The position numbers and the translations under genes were made by a program. Under the pieces are notes generated by a model. The model saw only the letters and a list, made by a program, of their open reading frames with translations, had not been told where the DNA came from and did no database searches. A stretch of 18,797 nt of DNA from Porogramme epimiltina (Eukaryota; Basidiomycota; Agaricomycetes; Polyporales; Polyporaceae): assembly GCA_900155495.1 (NCBI GenBank), contig FTLJ01001293.1, positions 1-18,797 on the forward strand, read 5' to 3'. Of the stretch, positions 1 to 9,749 are shown in pieces. The first letter of the stretch is position 1; the number at the start of each line of letters is the position of its first letter.

Positions 1-533
1 CCCCCACTCCCGCCCGCGCCCCTGCTCTCCCTCCCGCCCGCGCAGCTGCGACCGTTAACGCAGCCCGGCCGGCGACGCCCGACATCATCACCCTACACGA
101 TTCCCTCGTCAATTTCGACTTCCGCACCACGCGTGTCGACATGCTGCCTATCCCCCTACGCCAATCACTCGCGTTTCCCTCCGGGCTCAAGACCATCACG
201 CTGCGTTTGGAGCTGCCTACTGAGAGCTCCGATGTCCTGGAGGAGAGACTTCACCGGCCCAACGGGATAACAGTCGACGACATCATGCAGTGGATCCATC
301 TCAAGCTCTTCGCTTTCGACAACGACAATGTTATCTTCTATACGCCGGAGCTCAGGGAGGCCGCGCGCACAGCGCGATCTGGGCGGTTGCTGGAGGAACC
401 CGACGTCGGACGTAGCAGGTTCCGCGTAGTCGACCTATACCCGCAGAACGGATGCCGCTTCCGCGGGCTCCAGGAGGTCCCGACCGCTCCTGGCGAGGGA
501 ACGCCAGTTTACCGCGTCGTTTTCCGCGCCTGA
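1..533 (+). CDS. DUF6699-like protein, 3' part (5' end outside the window)
   Basis: The frame ending at the TGA at 531-533 is open back to the window edge, so this is the C-terminal part (up to 176 residues) of a longer protein. A pyrimidine-rich run ending in CAG at 43-45 looks like an intron acceptor, so the last coding exon may begin at 46. The ATG at 141 is internal: the residues before it (DSLVNFDFRTTRVD) read as protein. The layout matches the two other DUF6699-like proteins in this window. It starts with a 'FDFR' element and a beta-strand (ITLRLELP). A helix follows, introduced by GITVDDIMQWIHLKLFAF. It ends with a strand pair, VDLYPQNGCRFRGLQEV and VYRVVFRA, close to the stop. DUF6699 is a family of fungal proteins of unknown function. 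The family call rests on recalled pattern and on resemblance to the other two genes, so it is tentative; the coding status is well supported. Confidence 0.7.
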   Translation, partial: PTPARAPALPPARAAATVNAARPATPDIITLHDSLVNFDFRTTRVDMLPIPLRQSLAFPSGLKTITLRLELPTESSDVLEERLHRPNGITVDDIMQWIHLKLFAFDNDNVIFYTPELREAARTARSGRLLEEPDVGRSRFRVVDLYPQNGCRFRGLQEVPTAPGEGTPVYRVVFRA

Positions 534-534
534 G

Positions 535-593
535 GTGAGCTTTCTGCGCCTCTTTTGCACAATGCAGCGTTTGCTGACGAGTTATGCTCACAG
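535..593 (+). other. Probable 3'-UTR intron just after the stop codon
   Basis: The TGA stop at 531-533 is followed after one base by GTGAGC, a strong donor. A CTGAC branch-point-like motif at about 574-578 and a CAG acceptor at 591-593 complete a 59-nt intron, typical in length for this genome. Since the stop lies before the donor, the intron would sit in the 3' UTR. If it is not spliced, the protein is unchanged. Confidence 0.5.
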
Positions 594-2090
594 AGCTGGA
601 GCTCCTCGGCTTAACATCCGCGCTTTAACGCGCGATGCCACCCTCTCCCTCGTTTTCCCTTTTATCGTTCAATATTTCCTCGCCTCCCTGTCCCTTACAC
701 ATCACCAAGGACATTCGTCCCCAGGACGACACACATGACTCCTCACGGACGCACACGCCCCGTACGTCGATGTACCCCATTGTAGTTTGTAGCCTAGCGC
801 TCCCCCGGATCTTGTGTCCACGTCCACTCCTTACTCTCCGCTCGCGATACACTGCACGCTCCCATACCCAGATAGATGTTTGATATACGAGTACGATACC
901 GTATCCCTAGTACTACCTGGTCCTGGTGTCCTGGAAGTTCCGACGTCTACTACCCATACTGTAGTATCTCGCAGCGCTTGTGATGATGTATCATAGTTTC
1001 TCCCTCCACATACGATGTCACCTCCCCCCACCCCATATACGATATAAAACCCCAATTGTCACAGACTCGCTTAAACGCATCCCAGCTTAGGTGAAGGAGT
1101 CCTCCACAACCGACGGTGCTGAGGTAGATAAAGCTCAGGACAGTTAAGCGCCGGTTGCGCGGGCTGATTTTGCACGCGACGGTTGTTCAATGACCGTTGT
1201 CTTCTGCCCTCACTCTGCCGTCCTCGCCCTCTTTTTCCATGTTACCTTCACGCTCTCATCATATCATACGAGCGCCTCAGGACAACGAAGTGTCATTAGA
1301 ACGCGACGGGCTCCATCAGAACAGCATCGAGTAAATAGTACGTACATCGTGCAGCACCTCGAGCCCAACGGTTGTGCCAGCGAGACCAGGTTCATGAACA
1401 TTTCCGACAGCTACGTCCATCGCAATGGCGCTCCGAACCATTCCCGAGGCGTCTGAAGACACCTTTCCAGGCTAGAATCACGGCTGGTCCACAACGTGTT
1501 CTCGCAGGAAGACCCCACCAGCCGCCCCGTCGACGCGTGGCCCCAGTCCAACAAGGACCCACATCATCTCCCCTCCCGCGACGCTCAGCTCGCCCACTTG
1601 CGCCCGATCATCCGTCGGTGTCCCAACAGAAACCCACGCGACGCCTATCTCGAGACTCCGCGCGCCGTGCACGGCCACGATCATCCGCGATTATGCATTG
1701 TCTCCCTCGTCCAGCGCCCCCACGCGTCACCGGACCTCGGGCCTGACTAGCGGCGGACGCCATCGAGCGCGGAGTTCGACGCTCCTCAACGTTCACGCAG
1801 CGTTGGGCATCCCACGGTCTAGGCGCAAACGGGCATTTGTCTTACGGAGGAAGTTGCGGGGAAGGATTCATGAGCACGGTCTAGGTGGGTGTGCGCAGCT
1901 CTCTTGCCGTCATCCCTATGCCGATACACGCCAAGTAGGAGTGGTACTCGGCACTGGCCCTATGATGCAATCGGCACTGTAGGGAGGCGCGAACTACAAG
2001 CACCACTCCCGCAAGCTTCGCAAGACCCTCTCAACAGGTCGCAGTTCGGTGACCGCCACTTGGCCTTCGCGCTCAGCATAGCCCTGTTGG
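594..2090. other. Intergenic region with no recognisable gene
   Basis: It presumably begins with the 3' UTR of the left-hand gene. Open frames here are short (up to about 124 codons), overlap on both strands, are rich in Arg, Pro, His and Ser, and match no family I know. No tRNA-like or repeat structure stood out. The 10-mer acggtctagg occurs twice, near 1814 and 1876, which may be chance. The last part presumably holds the promoter of the GH5 gene. Confidence 0.5.
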
Positions 2091-2091
2091 A

Positions 2092-2101
2092 TACTTAAAT
2101 A
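2092..2101 (+). promoter_or_regulatory. TATA-like element upstream of the GH5 gene
   Basis: The AT-rich word tacttaaata stands out in GC-rich DNA, 32-41 nt before the ATG at 2134, and is followed by a CT-rich stretch (cccctttcaacccctctgtc). If it is the TATA box, the 5' UTR would be very short. An upstream non-coding exon is the alternative. Confidence 0.35.
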
Positions 2102-2133
2102 CCCCTTTCAACCCCTCTGTCCCACACGAAGAT

Positions 2134-4038
2134 ATGCGCAAGGCTTTCGGAAAACTCAAGGCTTTTCTCCCTCAAGAACCTAAAGGAAGGTCTAGCCCGC
2201 CCCCTGTGCCGCCTCCTGTGGGTGCAGGTCATCTCCCGAAGGGGTACTATGTGGAAGTAGACAAGTATCGATATAGGAAGCATAGGGGGGTCAACCTCGG
2301 TGAGTTGTGTGTTCGTCCCTCTCCCTCCCGAGCAAATGTTCACATCGTTGGCACGTCGTTAGGGTCTTGGTTTGTCCTCGAACATTGGATTTCTGAGAGT
2401 CCGTTCAGGAACGCGCGACCACCTGCTCAAAGCGATCTGGACGTTGCGAAGGGCGAGGGTGCGAAGGGGATACTCGAGCAGCACTGGGACACTTGGATTA
2501 CTGAAGAAGATTGGGCGTGGCTGGCTGAGAAAGGAATCAACACTGTGCGCATACCGGTATGTCTTTGTCCTTCGTCGCCCTTGCTCCCCCTATCCCTTTT
2601 GTGCCTTCCATGCTCGAGGTTCTGCACAAGCCGACACCCCTACACACCCTTTCAAACGTATTCTGTGATTGTCAACTCTGACATGATCTATTCAGATTGG
2701 TTATTACCACATCTGTGGCATCGATCCAAGCATCCTTCACGGGACAGACTTCGAAGGTCTTTACGTCCAGTTATCCGGAGCGTGGAATCGAATTAAGAGC
2801 GCTCTTGCAACGGCACACCGCTATGGCATTGGGGTCCTTTTCGGTGAGTACACGCACTGGCTAGTAAACATGGCTTTGTTCTTACAACGTTTGTGAACTC
2901 AGACTTGCATGCTGCTCCCGGGAAGCAGAACTCCGACTCACACTCGGGCACCTCTCTACAACCCTCATTCTTCGACAACCCCACAAACATGGCCCACACC
3001 ATCCGGGTCCTCGCAACATTCGTCTCCCACGTTACCTCTTTCGCAAGGACACACAGCCCACCCCTCCCCAACCTCGTCGGCATCGAGCTTCTAAACGAGC
3101 CCCACCCCGGAGCCCACAGCGACGCCCTCAAGGATTGGTACCTACGCACCTTCCACGCCATCCGTGCACTGGACCCTACTCTCCCCCTCTATATCAGCGA
3201 TTGCTGGGCGCCGGAGCAGTACGCGGAGTTCGCTAAGAGTGCCGACACACCCTTCCTTGCGCTCGACCACCACCTCTACCGCTGCTTCACCGACAGCGAC
3301 ATCAAGACGCCCGTCGGGGAGCACGCGCGCCGCCTGCGCGACCGCACCGCCGGCACACCTGCGGAGTTCGCGCGCGCCGCGGCGGAGCTCGAGGGCGCAG
3401 GCGGCGCACTCATCGTGGGCGAGTGGAGCGCGGCGCTGAACCCCGGGTCGCTACGCGAGGTGGAAGACGAGCGGGAGGCGCGGCGGGAGTACGTCGAGGC
3501 GCAGTTGGAGCTGTTCGAGGAGCACTGCGCGGGCTGGTTCTTCTGGACGTACAAGAAGGAGCAGGGAAGCGACAAGGGCTGGTCGTTCCGCGATGCGCTC
3601 GAGGCGGGGGTGCTCCCTCTGGATCTTGGCAGGACGGTGTACGAGTGTCAGGAGGCGGGTCGGGCGGAGAGGATGTATGCGGCTAGGGAGGCTGCTCTAG
3701 GTGCGTGTTTGTGTTAGCGCATACAAGAAGGCCACCAACGCTCTCGTGCCAGATCTCCATACGTCGTACTGGGCCCAATACCCAGGAAATTATGACCATC
3801 GGCGATTCTTCGATGGCTTCACCGCCGGCTGGGAGGACGCTACCCTCTTCGTTTCCTCGGGGCAAGAACTCGGCTTCAAGGGGCCTTGGGTGAAGCGTCG
3901 TGTCAAGGAGTACACCGCGAAGCGAGGCCCGGGGAACGAGTGGGAGTTTGGTATGTGCAAGCCTTCTTGCCTCTGAATCAAACTGACACGATATTTTGAC
4001 CAGAGCACGGTTTTTCTCAAGCGTTCAAAGCCTCATGA
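2134..4038 (+). CDS. Glycoside hydrolase family 5 protein, exo-beta-1,3-glucanase type
   Basis: Spliced model: 2134-2299, 2363-2556, 2696-2843, 2903-3700, 3753-3950, 4004-4038, giving 512 residues. All five introns (63, 139, 59, 52, 53 nt) are GT-AG and keep frame. GH5 marks, in order: GVNLGSWFVLEHW (52-64), as in fungal exo-beta-1,3-glucanases; NTVRIPIGYYH with the conserved Arg near 118; DLHAAPGKQN (170-179); LLNEP with the acid/base Glu at about 235; DHHLY (291-295); VGEWS with the nucleophile Glu at about 343; and WFFWTYK (381-387). GH5 enzymes are retaining glycosidases with a TIM barrel; relatives of this type hydrolyse beta-1,3-glucan or related glucosides. The N-terminus is basic then Pro-rich (residues 1-35) with no hydrophobic signal peptide, so the product may be intracellular. 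After the barrel comes a C-terminal segment (about 425-512) rich in aromatics, including SYWAQYPGNYDHRRFF. The ATG is the first in frame after the TATA-like element. The gene is convergent with MIP1, 225 bp apart. Substrate is not determined. Confidence 0.9.
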
Positions 4039-4263
4039 GCGATATGACCGTAGTGTAAACATGTATTGTCTCCATGAACGAAGTAAATAGTGGTCATAGC
4101 ACGCAATAGCATGATCAATAGAGCGGAATTTCGAAAGCACTAACGTATGTTCAAAGCAATGAGCGGATCGTCGATTACAGGTACAACTAAGCTACACTAC
4201 GCAAGGGCTCTAAAGTATCCAAGATGAACATACTATATCAACATAACTTACAACGACAGAGGT
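4039..4263. other. Shared 3' region of two convergent genes
   Basis: The GH5 gene (+) and MIP1 (-) end tail to tail here. The 225 bp are more AT-rich than the flanking coding DNA, as expected for 3' UTRs and polyadenylation sites. No clear AATAAA was picked out, although the A/T-rich gaagtaaatag near 4079-4089 could serve. The two transcripts may overlap. Confidence 0.5.
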
Positions 4264-7200
4264 TTACTTCTGCAGGGCGCGGAGGAAGTCCTCCACGGTG
4301 GACTCCCAATCCACCTGGTCGGCTTTTGCCAACGAGCGAACTTTTTTAAGGCGGGTCAGGCCCGTGCGCCGCTTCGGCGCCGACGGAACATCTCTGACTC
4401 CACCCCTGTACGACTTCGCGAGTTGCCTAATCTCGTCGAGGTCGTCGGAAGCTTGGGCGCGCAGCCACGCGACACTGTCGGCGCGGTGCGCAAGGAGGTC
4501 GGGCGGGCTGTACGCGCGCACGCTCGCGCCACAGTCGAGCCCGTCGTCCTCGGCCATCGGCGCGCCGTCCTGCCATAGCGACCCGCCGTTCGTCTTCTCG
4601 AGCGTCTTTAGGATGTCGAGGCTCTCGCCTGGGGGGATCGGCACGGGCTGGGAGGGCGTGACGCAGGGCATGTCGACCTCCTTGCGGAGCACGTGGTCGA
4701 CGTCGACGGCGGAGAAGAACGCGACGCCTTGGGGGAGGTCGTTGAGGCCGAGGCGGTACGCGAAGAGCGAGCGCGTCCAGAGGTTCGCGATCTGGAGCGC
4801 GAGCGCGGCGCGGTAACGATCCTCTTCCTTGACGAGGTAACGGAGCTCGTCGTGGACGGAGATGAGGTAGCGCGCCTGGATGTCGTACTTAGCGATGAGG
4901 TGGTCCATCGAGACGATGAGCATGTGGAGGTAGTCAACGCCGGAAGACTGCACGACCCAGTTGATGCGCGACGTCATATAGTCCGAACCGAACTTGGCGG
5001 GGAGGTACTCTTTCGAGAGCGCATACGTTATTCCACAGTCCAACGCGGGGGTCTGCGGCCGGTCGGAGAGCGCGATCTCTTCGAGTTTGTTGAAGACGAA
5101 ACTCTCCGAGCCACCGTACCAGAACTTGTGCCCGAAGAGGTGAGGGCCATGGGTGTTCTTACCCTTCGTCGACGCGTAAAGGTTCCCTGCGAGCTTCTGC
5201 GCCTCCTCGGGAAGCATGCCCGCGCTGTTTTGGAGCAACAGCAGCACGGCGTGCTTCATCCCCGCGCCGTAAATACGCGAGTAGTTGAACACCTTTGCCT
5301 GGTCGCGCGAGATGCCGAGGATGCTCGCCGTCTTCGAATGGAGATCCGTGCCCGCCTTCTTCGTGCCCTCGAGCGTCATCCACCCGATCGCTGTCGCGCC
5401 GTGCAGTCCGAACTGCGCGTCGCCCATGACACTCGAGATCCACAGCTCCTCGGAGTCCACGTCCGCACCAACAATTGCGTACCCTGGCGGCGCGCGCACC
5501 ATGGCCTTGAGCTCCGAGCCGACACGGTTTGCCTTAGCGTTGCTCGCCGTCAGCCACGTCTTCTCGATCGCACGGCGCGTGACGGTGCCCATCGTGATAA
5601 CCTGCGGAAGGATCACACCCCACTTCTTGTCCGGCTCCGCCGCGCGGGGAAGACCAAGATCGCGCGTGCGCGCAGGATCCTGCCAGACGACCATCTGGTT
5701 CATGACGCGGTCCCGGGCGGAGATCCAGTACGAGCACTGAGCGTTCATGTCGAGCGCGTCCATCGCCTCCTTGAACGGGCTCGCGAGCGTCCCGTCCTGC
5801 GCGTACTTCATGAACGTCTTCGCGAGCGGGTTTCCAACGTTCGCCGTCTCCCCGTCCTTGTGCGGGAGCTTGTAGAACGTATAATGCGCCGTCTGGATGT
5901 GCATCGACGCGTCCGCCGGGTCCGTGAACACTAGCGCCGTCGCGCGGGTCTGGAACTCCTCCTTTCTGGGCACGCGGAACGTCCAGCCGTGCTCGCGTGA
6001 GTGCATTAGAGGCCAGCCCTGCCACGAGAGGCGGAGAAGAAGCGGCGCGAAGCGGTTGCGCACGGTCAGGTCGAGTGTACCCGGCACGCAGTCTTTCTTC
6101 GGTTTCGCGAGGTCCCAGTACCACTTGGGCCAGAGTACGGGGGGAGGCTTCACTGCGGCCGATTTCTTCGACTTCGGCTGCGCTTTCAATTTCGGTGCGG
6201 CTTTAGGGGTGGCAGGTTTGCCTTTGGGGATCTTCCACTCCAGTTCGCGTAGCCACGAGTTCGCCGCAATGTCGTCCGGTGATGTCTGCAGCACACCGCT
6301 CGCGAGGCGCAAGATGCGATTCTTGACTTCCTTGGTTTGCTTGCCGGTGGCAATATCCGCCCCCAGCTCGTCATCTACAGACTTGAGGGACTTCTGCGAG
6401 AAGCCCGGAACACCGTGCGAAATGCTGAGGACGGAGTAAACCTTCTTTCCCTTAGCTGTGGGGAGCGCCTTGGGCTCTCCGTCCACGAGGTAGTGCCACC
6501 CGTGAGAGACGGTGTACTGCAGCGCATGGTCTTCGTAGGACATTTGTAGAAGAAGCGGCAGGATCCTGTTCACTACCGTGGGGTTGAGGGGATCGTCGAC
6601 GACGTTTCTGTACCACAGAGGGTACGAATCTTGCTCGCTGGGTGCTTCCGCCCCACGGGGGGTCCCCGCCGTCGAACTGGGGTCGAGTATCTCGAGTTCA
6701 GGCACAGAAACCGGCTAGCCGTAAGTGAGTACCTGCTCAGTGTCTTCGACCACGGTGAACACATACCTCTGGTGGCACTATTCCTCGCGACTTGCCCGCG
6801 ACCTTCGGTGTCCAGTCCAGCTGACTGAGCCACACGTCCTTCTTCCACTCCTCGCTCTCCATCATGGCCTTCGCCTCCCGCGCGAGTTCGATGAGACGCG
6901 TCTTGACCTTATCCTCGAGCTCCTTGTACGCGCGCTCCGCATTCGCGATGTACGACTCCCACTCCTCATTGACCGTGAGCAAGCTCGAGCCCATCGCGAG
7001 CATGCCCGCGAACGAGACCGGGCTCGGGCACGCGTCCAGAAAGGCGGGGAGAACCTTCGCGAACACGGCGTGCGTGACCGCGACGTCGCCGGCGCAGTAG
7101 TCGAGATAGCTGTGGAGGCCGTCCCGTATCTCCTCGGGCGACGCCACGAGGAAGTCGTTGCGCACCTCCTTGTCCATCGTGATGTCGCAGTGCAGCCGCG

Positions 7201-8671
7201 CGACGTCCGCCAGCGAGTTCGCCGACGTCAGGTCCTCCCAGCGCTTCTCCGCCAGCTCCTCCTCCCCGTTCGCGTCCGCGGCCGCGACCCCGGCCTCGCC
7301 AGCCTGCAACGACAACAAGCTGTCCTCCAACTCCCGCGCCAGCCGTTGGATCTCCTTGCGCTTCGCAGGGTCCGTCTCCTGCTCCAGCCGCTCCGCCGCG
7401 TCTTGCAAGAGGTCGTAGACGGCCTCGACCGCCTCCGAGCGCTGCTCCTGCTCCTGCTCCTTCGACTTCCGGTACTTGTTCCACGCCGGCCGTTGGTGCG
7501 ACGAGATCCCCTTCACCGCGATGTGCAGCGCCATCGTGTCGAGGAAGCGCGTGCGCGTCCCGCCGAGCGTGTACTCCTCCGCGATGCGCTTGCGATCGAA
7601 CGCGACGTTGTGCCCGACGACGACGCGCGGCGCGGTCGGGGAACCCAGGGGAATGAGCTGGTCGGAGTCGGGAGACTCTCCCAGGAGCCAGGGCGAGATC
7701 CACGAGTACCACGCGTTCTTGGACGCCGCGCACGCCATGATGGCATGCTCGGTGTGCGCGGGCAGCGTCTCGACGTCGAAGACGAGCATATCCTCGGGCT
7801 TGCCGTCGAACTCGGGGTACTCCACGTGCTCGCTATAGCTCGACCCGTCCGATAGGAAAACGTAACGCGTCCAGCCAGCCTGGATATGCCAGTTGTCGGG
7901 TTTGGGCGGCAGTTGCGCCGTGGATAGGTCCCGGGAGAGCGTGAGCCATGGCTGGGCCGCGGTGCTGCCAATACGGTAAAAATGCTCGTCGAGGTCGCGG
8001 CCCTGGAGAGGGGGGAGGGTGAAATTGGTCTCGGGGAGCACGGAGCCTTGTGCGGGGTCGAGGCCGTGAGAACGGAGGTGTTCCTGAGCAATGTGGACAA
8101 ACGACTTTGGTGGGGGCAACGCCAAGACGCCGCGGAATAGTTGGTCGTGCAGCCTTCGTGAGAGGAGCTGGACACCGAGCTCATTCCGTTTGATGACTAG
8201 TAGGTATATGTGAGCCCATGACCGTGGACTGTGGCATTGTGACAAAGTGGGATGACAGCGAGGCAAAGACGATGATAAGGCAAGCAGAGGTGTGTAGAAT
8301 GTGTATATTGAAAAGACGAAGGAGAAGGATAACTTACAAAAGTTATCGCAACGACCTCCAAACGCGTAACACGAGGGCATGAAGAAGGTATTAAATCTAG
8401 CCATGTGTGTTGCATACCCAAGTTTGGCACACGATCGTTACGACGACGGATATATGGCAGGTCCAAAGATACGTGGGGGATATGAATGAATATAAGAAGA
8501 CATACCAGGTTTCTCCTCCTCGACAACATCTTCCCTTGCAGACAAGTCCTCCTTCTTCGGTTTACGAATGAGCGAGGGAGGCTTGAGTCCAAGGAACTTG
8601 AGGGCAGGAGAGGGGGCAGAGACGTGAAGGGATCGAGCGGGAGGTGAGGAAGCTTGGAGTTTTCGCAGCAT
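4264..8671 (-). CDS. MIP1: Mitochondrial DNA polymerase gamma catalytic subunit
   Basis: Spliced model (- strand): 8671-8506, 8196-6767, 6714-4264, giving 1348 residues, normal for fungal Pol gamma; introns are 309 and 52 nt. The N-terminus is rich in Arg, Ser and Ala with few acidic residues (MLRKLQASSPPARSLHVSAP), as in a mitochondrial presequence. Proofreading motifs are complete: Exo I FDVET (D196, E198), Exo II GHNVAFD (N252, D256), Exo III YCAGD (Y422, D426). A charged, Glu/Gln-rich insert lies between Exo II and III (about 302-372). The polymerase motifs are also complete: A, VGADVDSEELW (D950); B, SRDQAKVFNYSRIYG (R1002, K1006, Y1010, Y1014); C, SVHDE (H1153, D1154, E1155). A Lys/Pro/Ala-rich linker sits at about 698-725, and an extension of about 115 residues follows the conserved core. 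The enzyme replicates and repairs mitochondrial DNA in the matrix. Family assignment is near certain; the first intron is the least certain part. The start is the first ATG in frame with the presequence. Confidence 0.95.
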
Positions 8672-9361
8672 TTAATGGCTCCCAGCATTCGTGTATGCGC
8701 CGGATAAAGGGGATCTTTGGACCTTGACGACGCGTCGAAAGCACGGGTGTTTCTTTGCGACTGCAACACAACCGTTCAGAGGAGAGGAGACAGGGGGGGT
8801 AAAGGTAGACGGTGACTAGCGAGAGAGAGCGCGTCCGGGCGCCTATGTGCGCAACTTGTTTTCCAACCTTGCCGCTTCCTCCTCTCCAGTTTGAACCTCG
8901 CACGATTGCTCGAACATATTCGTATTTCTAGTTTCGCCTACTTCTTGTAGATAATGAGTTGACCGTGAACGTGCAAGTACTCCTATTTTACTGCTACGTC
9001 TCGCATTGTGCGACCACTGGCTCACGCTCCTATCCAGGGATGAGTCTACTTCGACTTGGTTTCCCCGGTGCCTACCGCGGAATAACACGACCTGGACGAT
9101 GGAAGATGTACGACATCCCGACATGTCTCCCATGGATCCACAGTTCCCCCCGCGCCGGGCGGGACATACGGAGCCCTTTTTGATCGTCGGCGCGCCCCAA
9201 GGAGGTCGGCACCCCGAGAATAGTTCTGCGGCGACGAACGTGACATCTTCTATGAATTCTTTGTGCACCCCGACGCCCACCTTCGGGCGGAGATGCACAC
9301 GGTCACTGGGCAAAGGGCGGGATCCTGCCCATAACGAGCGAGCTTCCGCCGCCACCATCAG
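8672..9361. other. Left part of the divergent MIP1 upstream region
   Basis: This lies upstream of MIP1 (-) and of the gene at 9750 (+), so it should contain at least the MIP1 promoter. Just upstream of the MIP1 ATG the - strand reads ccctttatccgg, a weak TATA-like word. Two overlapping open frames, 9006-9371 (+, 121 codons) and 9367-8843 (-, 174 codons), match no family I know and are not called as genes. Confidence 0.4.
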
Positions 9362-9414
9362 GCCCAATTAGGCAGCTCTTGTCGGGGGCGATCCCGACGC
9401 TGCCCAATTAGGCA
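9362..9414. repeat. 13-bp direct repeat flanking a small hairpin
   Basis: The word gcccaattaggca occurs exactly at 9362-9374 and 9402-9414, 40 bp apart. Between the copies is an inverted repeat, gtcggg...cccgac (9381-9398), with a six-base loop. Such a layout could be a paired protein-binding site in the divergent promoter or the scar of a small insertion. The sequence does not tell which. Confidence 0.6.
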
Positions 9415-9749
9415 AGGGGCGCTCCGGCGCTAGGGTCCAGAAGGGGCGCATGACCGCCTTCCATCACGGTCCCGCCCCTCTTCTCTGATATGACTCGACC
9501 CTCCCGCCCCCCCGCCCGTCGGGAGTCGGGCGTCGGGGCGGGCGTCGGGATGCAAACTCAGTGTACAAACACACCGACGACGGCCTTAAAGTCACACCGT
9601 TTGCCGAGCGACATTGCCTCAGCCCCCGCCCGCCGCCCGCCTCCGCCCGCCTCCCACCGACGCCGCCGTACTCTCCCCCGACATCGTACACTCCCCCTCG
9701 ACCCTTTCCCTCCCAGTTCAGCCCATCTCTTACGTGACCCGGCATCAAG
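9415..9749 (+). promoter_or_regulatory. Upstream region of the second DUF6699-like gene
   Basis: The stretch is C-rich on the + strand, with runs such as ccctcccgcccccccgcccgtcggg near 9500 and a pyrimidine-rich segment at 9680-9730 that runs up to the ATG at 9750. The short repeat gtcgggcgtcggggcgggcgtcggga (9520-9550) is locally repetitive. No TATA box is visible, consistent with a pyrimidine-tract type of fungal promoter. Confidence 0.4.

Noticed and set aside
3675..3717. 43-nt intron as an alternative to the intron at 3701-3752 of the GH5 gene
   Set aside because: It also keeps the frame, but is shorter than any other intron here. The 52-nt choice has a better donor (GTGCGT) and acceptor (CCAG).
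3700..3717. Apparent premature stop and frameshift in the GH5 gene
   Set aside because: It is explained by a normal 52-nt intron; the protein continues in frame afterwards with matching sequence, so the gene is not a pseudogene.
4693..5934. 413-codon open frame on the + strand
   Set aside because: It is antisense to the polymerase domain of MIP1, whose motifs are unmistakable. The translation is Arg/Val/Glu-rich without domains, a mirror of GC-rich codon use.
5534..6124. 196-codon frame on the - strand inside MIP1
   Set aside because: It is an alternative frame of the same exon. The true frame contains continuous conserved Pol gamma sequence.
6725..7855. 376-codon open frame on the + strand
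   Set aside because: It is antisense to the exonuclease half of MIP1; its translation is dominated by Arg, Leu and Val and has no family signature.
8196..8404. ATG at 8404 as the start of MIP1
   Set aside because: The frame upstream of 8196 reads as Phe/Ser/Leu-rich intron-like sequence. The ATG at 8671 gives a typical mitochondrial presequence and joins in frame by GT-AG sites.
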